From: Aradus depressus
Lineage: Eukaryota; Arthropoda; Insecta; Hemiptera; Aradidae
Direction of reading: 5' to 3'
DNA length: 64,000 nt
Assembly (NCBI GenBank): GCA_963662175.1
Contig: OY759224.1
Coordinates: forward strand, 22,639,489 to 22,703,488
The notes beneath the pieces were generated by a model. It saw nothing but the letters and a program-made list of their open reading frames with translations, had not been told where the DNA came from and ran no database searches. Both the position numbers and the translations under genes were made by a program. Below, in pieces: positions 44,988 to 54,341 of this stretch (positions are counted from its first letter, which is position 1; every line of letters starts with the position of its first letter).

Positions 44988-45318
44988 AGTAGTATAGAAA
45001 TGTATGTCCTGGGACACAGATAACGATCAAGGGACTTAGCGACGTCACAGAATGAAGTTTGGGGGTGTGTCCGCCCCATCCTGGCACGCTGATTGGCTGA
45101 CAGGCGAGATAACATGCTTAGCTACGTCACAGGACTTGATATTTCAAGCCCAATGTCCCAGGACATACATCCGGGTTTTGAGGAATTTGTGTCCTAGAAA
45201 AGTAAGGAATGCGTCCCAGAACATACACCTATGTATTTTCAATGGGGATAGATAAGATGTTTGTAAACAAGTCAATAAAAACAGATTAGAAAAAATGCAA
45301 TTCATTATTTTTAATTGG
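44988..45318. repeat. Left terminal inverted repeat of the Polinton (331 bp)
   Basis: It starts AGTAGTATAGAAATGTATG and ends ATTATTTTTAATTGG, then diverges. I found no mismatch with the reverse complement of 62304-62634. It is richer in GC than the interior. It contains two 12-bp near-palindromes TGTCCYRGGACA (45005-45016 and 45154-45165) and two ACGTCAC motifs. Confidence 0.97.
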
Positions 45319-45617
45319 ATAGATAACGGAGTCTAGTTGGTAAACAATAGTAAAAACACTATTTGCTTCCTTATTATGAATGGGATGTTTGTAAAATAGT
45401 TTTTTTTAAAGGCAGTAGTAAAAGATAATAGTTCTCATTCATTGATAACTGTCTTGTGTACACATTAGAATGAATCTTCTTGCGTAGGAGTATCTTGAGG
45501 GGGGGCGAGTATTGATAAAAATTGCCTATGATGACATTACAATACGTCACTGAGGGCATACTATAATAGTGTTAACAACGTCACAGCCCATAACGTAAGA
45601 GGGTTAACAAGCTTGTA

Positions 45618-45652
45618 AAGGTGGGCTTTAGCAAAATCAAGCTTTTTCAAAT
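45618..45652. repeat. Subterminal inverted repeat, left copy
   Basis: AGGTGGGCTTTAGCAAAATC, then AAGCTTTTTCAAAT, is an imperfect inverse of 62024-62062. The rest of 45319-45849 is non-coding, with two more ACGTCAC motifs (about 45545 and 45578). Confidence 0.65.
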
Positions 45653-45849
45653 TACTTAGGAAATAAGGGGATTTTTTTTATTTGATATCCTGGCATGTAA
45701 ATTTTCTCCTTTGTGGAGAGTGAAAAAATTGTTTAGAGAGTAACACCGTACAAGAAAGGATCTGAAAATCGTATGCAGGCTATAGCGAATCAGACAAAAG
45801 ATGAGTTGTCTTGAAATCAATTTGGGTGCGGAAGACTTAACAGGCGAAA

Positions 45850-46008
45850 ATGATATACGAATCCCAAGATAATATCAATTGGGAATTAGAGAAGATAGAC
45901 TGGCATAAAGCATGTAGGCATCTAGTATTTTCTGAAGATTTCATAATTAATCATCAGGACTATATGAGTACTTATTCATTTCAAGAATGTATCGCATATT
46001 TGCGTTAA
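45850..46008 (+). CDS. Hypothetical 52-aa protein of the Polinton
   Basis: A short ORF from ATG (MIYESQDNINWELEKIDW...) to TAA, preceded by an in-frame stop. AATAAA lies directly after it, so it could be a real small gene reading inward from the left end. I recognise no family. It is acidic and has no membrane segment. It may equally be chance. Confidence 0.3.
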   Translation: MIYESQDNINWELEKIDWHKACRHLVFSEDFIINHQDYMSTYSFQECIAYLR

Positions 46009-46278
46009 AATAAATAACATATTAAATTTTTATGTTTTCTTTTTCCATCCTGTACTACTATTAAATTTCGCGGAGGTTATGAGTAATTTAAGCATTTTGT
46101 GATAAAGTATTTATTGAATTATATTTACATATACATTATGTTTCAAAAAAACGCTTTAACAATTTTTATTGAAATATTATCAATTATACATATACATATA
46201 ATTTATACAAAAATTAATTACATAGAGTTAATAATATATACTTAATGTTATGAGATTATTTGATGCTCTGAGAATACA

Positions 46279-46377
46279 AATAACATTCATAGCGCTGTGG
46301 TTAGCCTATTACATTGAATATTATGTAGCTATGATGCTCAATGTAATAAGTTCGCTAACAGCGCTGTGAATGTTATT
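46279..46377. terminator. Long hairpin downstream of the dUTPase gene
   Basis: Arms 46279-46317 and 46338-46377 pair over about 39 bases with a few mismatches (AATAACATTCATAGCGCTGT against ACAGCGCTGTGAATGTTATT), with a 20-base loop and a T run after the right arm. It lies just past the end of the leftward dUTPase gene. A role in 3'-end formation is a guess. Confidence 0.5.
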
Positions 46378-46457
46378 TTTTTTTTTATAATACACTGTAT
46401 TTGGAGAAAATTTAAAATAATATACTTTTAACATTTATCATAATAAAAAAACGTTGA

Positions 46458-46889
46458 TTAATTGCCAGATGAACCAAAACCAAGAACACCTCTTGGTGTT
46501 TCTGGCATATTTTCAATGGAAGGCAATTCAATAATAGCAGGAATTGTAATTTGTTCACAAATTAGCTGCGCTATTTTCATTTTGCATGTAACCATAAAGT
46601 CCATATCATTATTGTTTATTACTATTATCCCGATATTGCCGGTGTAGTCATAATCGATTACACCTGCCCCAATATCAATGTTTTGTAAAGACAATCCACT
46701 CCGAGGTGCGATTCTACCATAATGTCCTTTTGGCAAAATAATTCGAAGATCGGTTGGAATTAATCTTCTTTGCCTGGGGGGAATGGTCACCGTGTAGGCA
46801 CTATATAAATCCATACCTGCAGAGAGTGGAGTGTTTCGAGTAGGTGAAGTGGCGAGGGGGGATAATTTCTGAAATAATAATTGACTCAT
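46458..46889 (-). CDS. dUTPase (dUTP diphosphatase)
   Basis: 143 aa, complete trimeric-type dUTPase, which hydrolyses dUTP to dUMP and pyrophosphate and so limits uracil in DNA. All five motifs are present: AGMDLYS (24-30), PRSGLS (62-67), GAGVIDYDYTG (74-84), KMKIAQLI (103-110) and RGVLGFGSSG (133-142); motif 5 has SSG where STG is usual. The length is that of a single-domain enzyme. A TATA-like TATATAAAA lies about 70 bases upstream of the ATG (46959-46967, minus strand). It sits alone at the left end, transcribed outward. dUTPase is common in large DNA viruses but is an accessory here. Confidence 0.95.
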   Translation of the reverse strand: MSQLLFQKLSPLATSPTRNTPLSAGMDLYSAYTVTIPPRQRRLIPTDLRIILPKGHYGRIAPRSGLSLQNIDIGAGVIDYDYTGNIGIIVINNNDMDFMVTCKMKIAQLICEQITIPAIIELPSIENMPETPRGVLGFGSSGN

Positions 46890-47399
46890 ATTTTAACTAA
46901 CAAACTTGACAATATTATACGGGCTAAAATATTAAAGTCAATAGGGGATAGTATAAGTTTTTATATACAGTATATATACGCTTAGATAACGCATTTTAAA
47001 AATATTATTGTTGATAACATATCAAATGATTGAGAAGGATGTTGAAATATGGATAAAATAGAAAATGCATTCTTATAATTGTAAAGATAAAAAGTTGGAA
47101 AACAAGGAGGAATTTGATGATATTAAAGTGCATAGGTTAAGGGAAAAATATCAGTAAACAAGGCCGAATAACACACATTTCGTAAACAAATTAAGAAACA
47201 TGCTGAGGCTGATTGCAACGAGTTCAAAGGTTATTGTCAGTATTAATTTGGTAAAAAAGATTAGAAAATGCTTCCTATTATTTTATAATCATTTAGATAA
47301 ACATTGAAAAACAGTTGAAGGAATTTGAAGATATCTATTAAAAAGTGCAGAGTCCAAAGAAAAATAACAATAACAAGGTTAAGAGATATCCGAAAGTAG

Positions 47400-47436
47400 T
47401 ATATAAACTCGTTGAAAATGAACTAATATCATCAGT
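47400..47436 (+). promoter_or_regulatory. TATA box and arthropod initiator of the 270-aa gene
   Basis: TATATAAA (47400-47407) is followed by TCAGT (47432-47436), the arthropod initiator, whose A at 47434 is about 32 bases below the TATA. It is a textbook core promoter for the gene at 47567. Confidence 0.75.
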
Positions 47437-47488
47437 TTGTTTTGTGTTCCCAAGTTTTCTTTCACTGTGCCAATTATTCTCCTTCAAC

Positions 47489-47565
47489 GTGAGTATTCTT
47501 TGAATTGACTTAGAAATTTTATTTTAATAATATACAATATTACAATAAGAATTTTTTGTTCATAG
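47489..47565 (+). other. Probable 5'UTR intron (77 nt)
   Basis: Donor GTGAGT at 47489 and acceptor TTTTTTGTTCATAG ending at 47565, one base before the ATG at 47567. If real, the element's transcripts use the host spliceosome. Confidence 0.6.
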
Positions 47566-47566
47566 T

Positions 47567-48379
47567 ATGGCTGCTGTACCAATTTTATCCCTGATAATAC
47601 GGATTTTAGAATTGGGGCTCACTACAATCCGTGAATGGGATTCTGTTTTATTAATATTAAAAAAAGACCCGAAAATATTAGTGGATAGTGGGAAAACAAG
47701 TATCATTGATAATTTATTCAATGTACTAATTAAATATAAATGTAAAATTGAAGACAGCCAACAGGCGCAATATTTTGACTTGGGTGCTGAAGAGGTCTGC
47801 TTAGACGTAATCAAGGAACTTGTCGCCGGGTCCATCGAAGTATATGATTCTAAAAATGCCGACGAAATTATTAAAATGATTAGTCGGCTATTGGTTAAGC
47901 AGCAAAAATCTATTAAGCGTAAAGTTATTTCTAAAATTTCTGCCACTAGCTCTATACCTTGTATGAGTAGAACTAGTTCAGAAACAATCACTATTGACGA
48001 GAACTCTGATTTATCCGATTCAGAGGATATTTTAGATTTTTTATTCGAAAGTAAGAAAAGGAAATTGGAGGAAGTTTCGATCCGGCAAAGTTTAACAATT
48101 AATTCGAATGGAAATTCCCATAAAATTAGTACACCCGGAGAAGCAAATGGGACACATTTGGTTAAAATCGAAATAAGTGATTTAAAAGATTTGAGTGATA
48201 TTCCATCAAACGACTGGTGGAAGCATGTTAATAAAAAATTATATTTTTTAACAGACTCGAAAAAAGATACTTTATATAAAGATTTGAATGGGATGATTAA
48301 ACTGGCCGGATCAAAACTTCTGAAAATTCCAGGAGTTACAAAAGAAACCAAAAGCTTGTATGGATTTAGGCGTTTTTAA
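47567..48379 (+). CDS. Unknown 270-aa protein of the Polinton
   Basis: Complete frame from ATG to TAA with its own promoter and a likely 5'UTR intron. The N-terminal ~120 residues are predicted largely helical (ILSLIIRILELGL; IIDNLFNVLIKYKCK; IIKMISRLLVKQQK). A Ser/Thr-rich linker and an acidic patch (ENSDLSDSEDILDFLFESK) follow, then a basic KKRKLEE that could be a nuclear signal. The C-terminal ~80 residues hold a SNDWWKHVNKKLYFLTDSKK motif. I do not recognise the family. Its position directly upstream of, and co-oriented with, the polymerase suggests an early, replication-linked role; this is inference. Confidence 0.85.
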   Translation: MAAVPILSLIIRILELGLTTIREWDSVLLILKKDPKILVDSGKTSIIDNLFNVLIKYKCKIEDSQQAQYFDLGAEEVCLDVIKELVAGSIEVYDSKNADEIIKMISRLLVKQQKSIKRKVISKISATSSIPCMSRTSSETITIDENSDLSDSEDILDFLFESKKRKLEEVSIRQSLTINSNGNSHKISTPGEANGTHLVKIEISDLKDLSDIPSNDWWKHVNKKLYFLTDSKKDTLYKDLNGMIKLAGSKLLKIPGVTKETKSLYGFRRF

Positions 48380-48524
48380 TAAGTTATAATTTTTGTTGTT
48401 TATTCCATATAGAATCATATATTCGTATATAAAACATAATAGAATCATATTTTTACTTTTATAGATTTTTGATACTTATACATTATTAAAACTAGTGTTG
48501 GTTTTTTTTAATATAGGGAATTAT

Positions 48525-51500
48525 ATGGAGGATATTGTTTTATCTGAAATGGAAGACGAGATGGAAAATGTAAAAATTTATAATGAATTCGTTAAGTTAA
48601 AAAACGAAAACATTTTTTATTTGAAAAATAGTATAAATATAAGTAGTATAAGTTTAGTTATTAACACGTATTATTACAAGTTTTTGCATATTTTATCTAA
48701 TTTAATAGGTATTTATAAAAAAATTAATATATCTTTAAAAGTAAATTGTGAATATAAAAATATTAATGATAATATTATGTATAATATTACATATCCTATT
48801 AAGAAATCTATTCAAAAAATAGAAGATATAGATGTTACATTACAAAATATCAAGTCTACCTTACATTTTTTTGATTTAAAAAATCGTATGCAGGATTATG
48901 TATTTCAAAAAGTTAACAATATTTTATTAATTGTTTCACCTAATGTTGATATTAATACTTTGGATTTAACTGATGACAGTGATTATAGTGATGTTGATGA
49001 TGAGAGTGATAATGACGAATCTATTATTGTACAAAATGCTAATTTTAAAAAAAAGAAGGATAGGCTTCAATTTTGTAATATAAATAATAAATTTATAGAA
49101 ATTGAAAATGCATTTAAATGCAATTTACAAACTTTTTATGTGAAAAATACCGATTCAAGTTTTAAAGATATTCAACTTTTATTATTATATTATAAAAATG
49201 AAATGAAGCATATATTAGAAAATGCTTTGAGAAAACATGGGTCAATTAAGTTCAATTTATTACTTGAGGCAACATATTTTAAACCTGTAATAAATGAATA
49301 TCAAAATAGATCATTTAAAACAAATAATTCTATATTATATAAAGAAACAAATATAAATAATTTATTATTAAAATGTTTTGAAAAATTGAAAAATGAGGAG
49401 GCTAATTATGAAGGGCAAAAAAGTGGGTGGTCATTATTCCATATCGATGGTATAATGATACGAATTAATAAATTTACCCCATTAAGAGGTTCATCTTATT
49501 TAAAACTTCCAAAAAAATTAGCTAGCAAAAAAGCTATTATAAATCCTAAAAATAATGATATATATTGCTTCAAATGGGCAATATTAAGTCGGTATGTAAA
49601 CGGTCCTCATAGGGAAAGGGTAAATCACAGATATTTTGCACTAGAATCAAAATTCAATTTTAGCGGTATTAATTTCCCAGCTCCGATACAACAAATATCG
49701 AAATTTGAAAAAAATAATAAGGTATCCATAAATATTTATGCCTATAATGACAATATGAATATTTATCCTTTAAAAGTTACAACAAAAGAGATGAAGAATC
49801 ATTTTGACTTACTTCTTATCACCAATAATGAAATATTTCATTATGCATACATCACATCTTTATCAAAAATAGTAAGATCTCAAATTACATGTAATACTAG
49901 GAAAATACATATTTGTAAAAGATGTTTAATATTTTTCCATTCGAAACAACGGTTAAACAGCCATAAAAAAGAATGCTGCGAACATAAGCCTGTTCGGGTG
50001 ATAATGCCTGATTCGTTTAATAACGAAATTAATAAAGAATATTTACCTATATTGAAATTTAAAAATTATCATTACCAATATAGATTACCAATAGTAATAT
50101 ATGCCGATTTTGAGAGCATCTTAAAACCTTATAGTACATGTTTACCTTCTGAAACAATATCATTTACAGAATCTAAACAATTACATGAACCAATGAGTTT
50201 TTGCATATATTTTGTTATTGATGAAAGCGTGCCAGAACTTATTCGATCTAAATTACCTAATGAACCATATTTGTATCGAGGGCTTGACGCATCCAAGCAT
50301 TTCATAAGATATATTGTTAAAATGTGTAACTATATAGGCCAATTATGTAGTATAAATGTTAAATTAATTATGTCCAATGAAGATACGCATAGGTTTGAAA
50401 ACAGTTTGAAATGCGAAATGTGCCAAAGAAATTTTAGTGATATTTGGTCGCCGGTTAAAGACCATGACCATTTAACAGGCCAATACCGTTCTGCATTATG
50501 TTCATCTTGCAATCTTAAACGAAAAAAACAGACTTATATTCCAGTAATTATTCACGGCTTTTCTAATTATGACAGTCATTTCATTGTCAGAGAATTAGGA
50601 TATGATATAGAAAATATTCGTGTAATTCCTAATACTAGAGAAAAATATATAACAATTTCAAAATCACTTAACGATGAAATGCAAATTCGGTTTATTGATA
50701 GTTATCGTTTTATGCCTAGAAGTTTAAATGAATTAGCACAAAATTGCACTAAAGACCAATTCTATCATTTACAAAAAGTATTTTCGCATAATGATTTTCC
50801 TATTATTACACGTAAAGGTATCTATCCTTATGAGTATACAGATACTTGGGATAAATTAAAGGAAACACAATTACCTCCTAAAGAATGTTTTTATAGTTCT
50901 CTTACAGATGATCATATATCTGATGAAGATTATGATTATGCTAAAACCATTTGGAGCCATTTTAATATACAAAATCTTGGAGAATATTCTGATTTATATT
51001 TAAAAATTGACGTCATGCTTTTATGCGATATATACGAGAATTTTAGGCAATTGTGTATAGATAATTATGGCTTAGATTGTGCCCATTATTTTAGTATTCC
51101 GGGATATACATTCGATGCAATGTTAAAATTTACAGGTGTTGAATTGGAACTTTTAACAGATTATTCAATGTATCTATTCTTAGAACGTGGTATAAGAGGG
51201 GGGATATCAATTTGTAATAAAAGATATAGTGTTGCGAATAATCCATACCTTGGCCACTTATATGACTCTAATAAACCAACATCTTATTTGATGTATTTAG
51301 ATGCAAATAATTTATATGGATGGGCATTGTCACAGTATATGCCAATATCCAATTTTAAATGGAGAACCAATTTAAATCTTAATATTTTGGAACTCCCTGA
51401 TGATTCTGATATTGGGTATATCTTAGAAGTGGATATAAAATACCCTGAGAAATTACATGATGAACACAATGATTTTCCTTTTTTACCTATAAATGAATGT

Positions 51501-52547
51501 CCCCAAGGTTCTAAATTAAAGAAATTATTGTTAACATTAAAAGATAAAAAAAAATATGTCGTTCATTATCGAAATTTAAAACAAGCAATGCAAAATGGGC
51601 TTATTTTAACTAAAATTCATAGGATTTTACAATTTAATCAATCACCTTTTCTAAAGCCATATATAGACTTTAATACTCAGAAACGAAAAGAAGCAGAAAA
51701 TGATTTTGAAAAAGAACTATATAAAAATGTTATTAATTCCATGTTTGGAAAAACCATGGAAAATATACGCAAGCGAATTAACTATGAATTAAGTAGTAAT
51801 CCAAAGCGAGTGCAAAAACTAATTAATAAACCCACATTTCTTGATAGGGTAATATACAATGAATTTTTATGTGCTATAGAACTGCAGCAGGAATCTATAT
51901 TTTTTAATACACCTATTTATATCGGGTTCAGTGTACTTGAGCTAAGTAAAACATTAATGTATGATTTCCACTATAATATTATTAAAAAAATGTATAAAAA
52001 TAATGTCACCATAATGTATATGGATACAGATGCATTATTTTATGAAATTATATATCCCGAAAAAAGCGGTGATTTTTATAAAGATTTAGTGAGCGACCCT
52101 GTGTTTATGAATCATTTTGACACTTCAGATTATCCTCCTTCTCACCCATGTTATTCTATAGTTAATAAAAAAATATATGGAAAATTTAAAGATGAATGCG
52201 CAAGTATTCCAATTTTAAAATATGTTGGCCTTAGATCAAAATTGTATACTTTTATTAAATTTATAAATGAATGTGTATCTAGTGATAAGCTTCCAACTAT
52301 TATGAAAGTTAAAGGCATTAAGAAATCTGTTGTTAAAAAATCAATTACTTTTGATGATTTTCTAAAATGTTTGAATAATCAACATTTAAAATTAAGAAGA
52401 GTTATGAATGTAATACGTTCCCAAAAACATATACTTCAAACACTCTCTGTAAATAAAATAGCTCTAGATTTTAATGATGATAAGCATTATATATGTGAAA
52501 ACGGAATTGACACCTTAGCCTATGGGCATTATAAAATTCCAAAATAA
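48525..52547 (+). CDS. polB: Protein-primed-type family B DNA polymerase (Polinton PolB)
   Basis: 1,340 aa from the ATG at 48525; the frame extends upstream only via GTG, and a TTTTTTTAATATAG acceptor-like site precedes it. Landmarks: long N-terminal region (1-460) with an acidic cluster; C2H2-like finger CKRCLIFF..RLNSHKKEC (~463-485); Exo I YADFES (~525); endonuclease-VII/HNH-like insert with CEMC, DHDHLTGQYR and CSSCN (~629-664); Exo II FSNYDSHF (~679); Exo III YLKIDVMLLCD (~823); Pol A DANNLYG (~925); Pol B NSMFGKT (~1070); Pol C YMDTDAL (~1165). Catalytic residues look intact, so both 3'-5' exonuclease and polymerase should work. It replicates the linear element, probably by protein priming at the inverted repeats. 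AATAAA overlaps the stop. Confidence 0.96.
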   Translation: MEDIVLSEMEDEMENVKIYNEFVKLKNENIFYLKNSINISSISLVINTYYYKFLHILSNLIGIYKKINISLKVNCEYKNINDNIMYNITYPIKKSIQKIEDIDVTLQNIKSTLHFFDLKNRMQDYVFQKVNNILLIVSPNVDINTLDLTDDSDYSDVDDESDNDESIIVQNANFKKKKDRLQFCNINNKFIEIENAFKCNLQTFYVKNTDSSFKDIQLLLLYYKNEMKHILENALRKHGSIKFNLLLEATYFKPVINEYQNRSFKTNNSILYKETNINNLLLKCFEKLKNEEANYEGQKSGWSLFHIDGIMIRINKFTPLRGSSYLKLPKKLASKKAIINPKNNDIYCFKWAILSRYVNGPHRERVNHRYFALESKFNFSGINFPAPIQQISKFEKNNKVSINIYAYNDNMNIYPLKVTTKEMKNHFDLLLITNNEIFHYAYITSLSKIVRSQITCNTRKIHICKRCLIFFHSKQRLNSHKKECCEHKPVRVIMPDSFNNEINKEYLPILKFKNYHYQYRLPIVIYADFESILKPYSTCLPSETISFTESKQLHEPMSFCIYFVIDESVPELIRSKLPNEPYLYRGLDASKHFIRYIVKMCNYIGQLCSINVKLIMSNEDTHRFENSLKCEMCQRNFSDIWSPVKDHDHLTGQYRSALCSSCNLKRKKQTYIPVIIHGFSNYDSHFIVRELGYDIENIRVIPNTREKYITISKSLNDEMQIRFIDSYRFMPRSLNELAQNCTKDQFYHLQKVFSHNDFPIITRKGIYPYEYTDTWDKLKETQLPPKECFYSSLTDDHISDEDYDYAKTIWSHFNIQNLGEYSDLYLKIDVMLLCDIYENFRQLCIDNYGLDCAHYFSIPGYTFDAMLKFTGVELELLTDYSMYLFLERGIRGGISICNKRYSVANNPYLGHLYDSNKPTSYLMYLDANNLYGWALSQYMPISNFKWRTNLNLNILELPDDSDIGYILEVDIKYPEKLHDEHNDFPFLPINECPQGSKLKKLLLTLKDKKKYVVHYRNLKQAMQNGLILTKIHRILQFNQSPFLKPYIDFNTQKRKEAENDFEKELYKNVINSMFGKTMENIRKRINYELSSNPKRVQKLINKPTFLDRVIYNEFLCAIELQQESIFFNTPIYIGFSVLELSKTLMYDFHYNIIKKMYKNNVTIMYMDTDALFYEIIYPEKSGDFYKDLVSDPVFMNHFDTSDYPPSHPCYSIVNKKIYGKFKDECASIPILKYVGLRSKLYTFIKFINECVSSDKLPTIMKVKGIKKSVVKKSITFDDFLKCLNNQHLKLRRVMNVIRSQKHILQTLSVNKIALDFNDDKHYICENGIDTLAYGHYKIPK

Positions 52548-52941
52548 AATTATTATATACTATCTGTCGCTTTTTCCACAAGTTGAATAAACAATGTAAA
52601 CATTTTGTTAATCTGCGTTTTTCTATTCCTTATTCCTTTTATTTTTTAATGAAAATATATATATTTGAAGAGTGTGTGTTGTTTATTACCTATTTTTCTT
52701 TATTTTTATAATTAAATAGTATGAAGCAGTACAGGTGGTGCAAATGAAATAAAAACAAAAGTTGCTTTTTAGGTTTTTATTGGTAATAAAAGTTACAGAA
52801 AGCAAAAGAGAAATAATACAAAAAATATTTTATTCATATAAGATTACACAAGAGTTACAAAAAATAGTAAAAAAGTATTAATGTATATATTTTGTAAATT
52901 TTTAAAAACATAAATATAAACGCATTAAAAAGCCAATTCAT
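52548..52941. other. Convergent intergenic region with polyadenylation signals
   Basis: Convergent spacer between polB and the major capsid gene. AATAAA occurs for the + strand at the polB stop and near 52587. TTTATT (AATAAA on the minus strand) is near 52680 and 52775 for the capsid transcript. Confidence 0.55.
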
Positions 52942-54150
52942 TTATATAATTTTTTTTATCATGCCGGATAAAGCTGTATACTCTACAATAGCATCATGAA
53001 TTATCAGGCAGTAAACTACTGTGTTTGTTGGAATGTTAGATTTTAATTCGAAATCTATGCGGCAGTCTACACTTCCCGTCTTTAACGTTTCATCCTGTTT
53101 ACTACAATCAATTACAATTAGCGGTGCCTTAGTTTTAAAAATATCCAAATTCAGAAAAGGTTCACTCTCATTTCCGTTAAACATTTCTTGCATATCCGAA
53201 TACATTTTATACATTATTGTACTATTCCCATTTAAATTATCGTAGGGGTAATATTTTGAATTCAAATATAATTTGGCATTTCTGAGAGCACAAAAATCAA
53301 ACTGGCTCATATTTTTATGCTTTGAATTTTTTCGTTCGGTCTGAAATCCTATTATTGCATAGCGAGGTTTCTCCAGCCTCTGGCTTGTTCTTAGTGTCCA
53401 TTGGTAAGTATCAGTATCCTTCCAGGTATGTAATTCATACAACTGCCATTTTCGAAAAGGAATTTGTATAGATTCATCACGGTTAACAGTTTTCAGCAAA
53501 TTTATTCGAACAATATCAGTGACATCAATGTGTTGCATCTTCCAATTCAATACATTTATAGCGAGATCATAGTCTTGTATTAATTGAGGTACTTCTACAG
53601 TATTATCATTAGTAGACGAACGTAACAAAATAAGTTCCTGCTTCATATTCAATAATATACGATTATAATCCTCAAAAAAACCCATGAGCATTTTTAGAGG
53701 TATAATAAAAGAAAAGGAACCATCATTAGAGAGAAATATCGTTGTCAAGTCTTCATGCCAGCCCATCATGGGTAATTTCATCATTTGACTCTTCTTGTAT
53801 GTAACTAAATTTTTTAATAAAGATGTAATGCCAGGGTTTTTTACATTGTCCACGGTTTCTCCATTTATTTCATAACGTATTTCTTCAAACAAGAATGCTA
53901 TTGCATTTGTTATTAGTTTTAATGTAGCATCATATTTCTTATCTTTTCCCAGTAGCCTACCTTCGATGAATATATAACTCGTATGCGGTAGCGTATACTT
54001 ATCCTGTTGTTGAATTGGTATTCTTATTTCATCGTTATTTTTGAATGTACTTGATGCTAATGCAGGATATGTGTGATATTCCGCTCCTGTGATAACTTCT
54101 TCAAATGTTGCTTTATCCTTTACTTGCAATACATTGGGAAAGACGCTCAT
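52942..54150 (-). CDS. Major capsid protein (double jelly-roll, hexon-like)
   Basis: 402 aa. It matches the insect 'F54H12.2-like' Polinton family: an N-terminal TFEEVITGAEYHTYPAL region, EIRIPIQQQDKYTLPHTSYI, then the hallmark FEEIRYEINGETVD..NPGITSLLKN stretch. Beta-rich sequence continues to the end, with YAIIGFQTERKNSKHKNMSQ and LKSNIPTNTVVYCLIIHDA. This family is the double-jelly-roll shell protein that builds the icosahedral capsid. No frameshift is seen. Its ATG overlaps the stop of a 59-aa ORF by the sequence ATGA. Assignment is from family patterns, not from a fold search. Confidence 0.88.
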   Translation of the reverse strand: MSVFPNVLQVKDKATFEEVITGAEYHTYPALASSTFKNNDEIRIPIQQQDKYTLPHTSYIFIEGRLLGKDKKYDATLKLITNAIAFLFEEIRYEINGETVDNVKNPGITSLLKNLVTYKKSQMMKLPMMGWHEDLTTIFLSNDGSFSFIIPLKMLMGFFEDYNRILLNMKQELILLRSSTNDNTVEVPQLIQDYDLAINVLNWKMQHIDVTDIVRINLLKTVNRDESIQIPFRKWQLYELHTWKDTDTYQWTLRTSQRLEKPRYAIIGFQTERKNSKHKNMSQFDFCALRNAKLYLNSKYYPYDNLNGNSTIMYKMYSDMQEMFNGNESEPFLNLDIFKTKAPLIVIDCSKQDETLKTGSVDCRIDFELKSNIPTNTVVYCLIIHDAIVEYTALSGMIKKII

Positions 54151-54326
54151 GATTGTGCCGTGGATACAATGTATCCTAAAGAGTGTAGAAACTGCCGATT
54201 CTTAGGGGTTAAATATTTCTGCTGATGATTCCTTTGATCAGGATGCAGTAATCTTGATTCCGCAAAGTTTTGAGTATTAATGACCGTTTGTCCTAATGCT
54301 TTTTGGCTTTTAAAAACTAACCCCAT
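54147..54326 (-). CDS. Small 59-aa conserved-looking protein before the capsid gene
   Basis: Frame from ATG at 54326 to TGA at 54149-54147; the stop overlaps the capsid start as ATGA. It begins MGLVFKSQKALGQTV and ends with KNRQFLHSLGYIVSTAQS. The 'NRQFLxxLG' ending resembles small ORFs next to capsid genes in insect Polintons as I remember them. It is basic and has no membrane segment. A virion cement or scaffold role is possible but unsupported. Confidence 0.6.
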   Translation of the reverse strand: MGLVFKSQKALGQTVINTQNFAESRLLHPDQRNHQQKYLTPKNRQFLHSLGYIVSTAQS

Positions 54327-54341
54327 CCCTTCTTTTCTGCC

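Noticed and set aside
45052..45255. 67-codon ORF, also at 62367-62570
   Set aside because: It lies wholly inside the terminal inverted repeat, so it occurs twice by necessity. Its composition reflects the GC-rich repeat and there is no known domain.
47560..48351. 263-codon open frame on the minus strand opposite the 270-aa gene
   Set aside because: It is the mirror of a real + strand gene that has a promoter and splice sites. The minus frame is low-complexity Ser/Leu with no domain.
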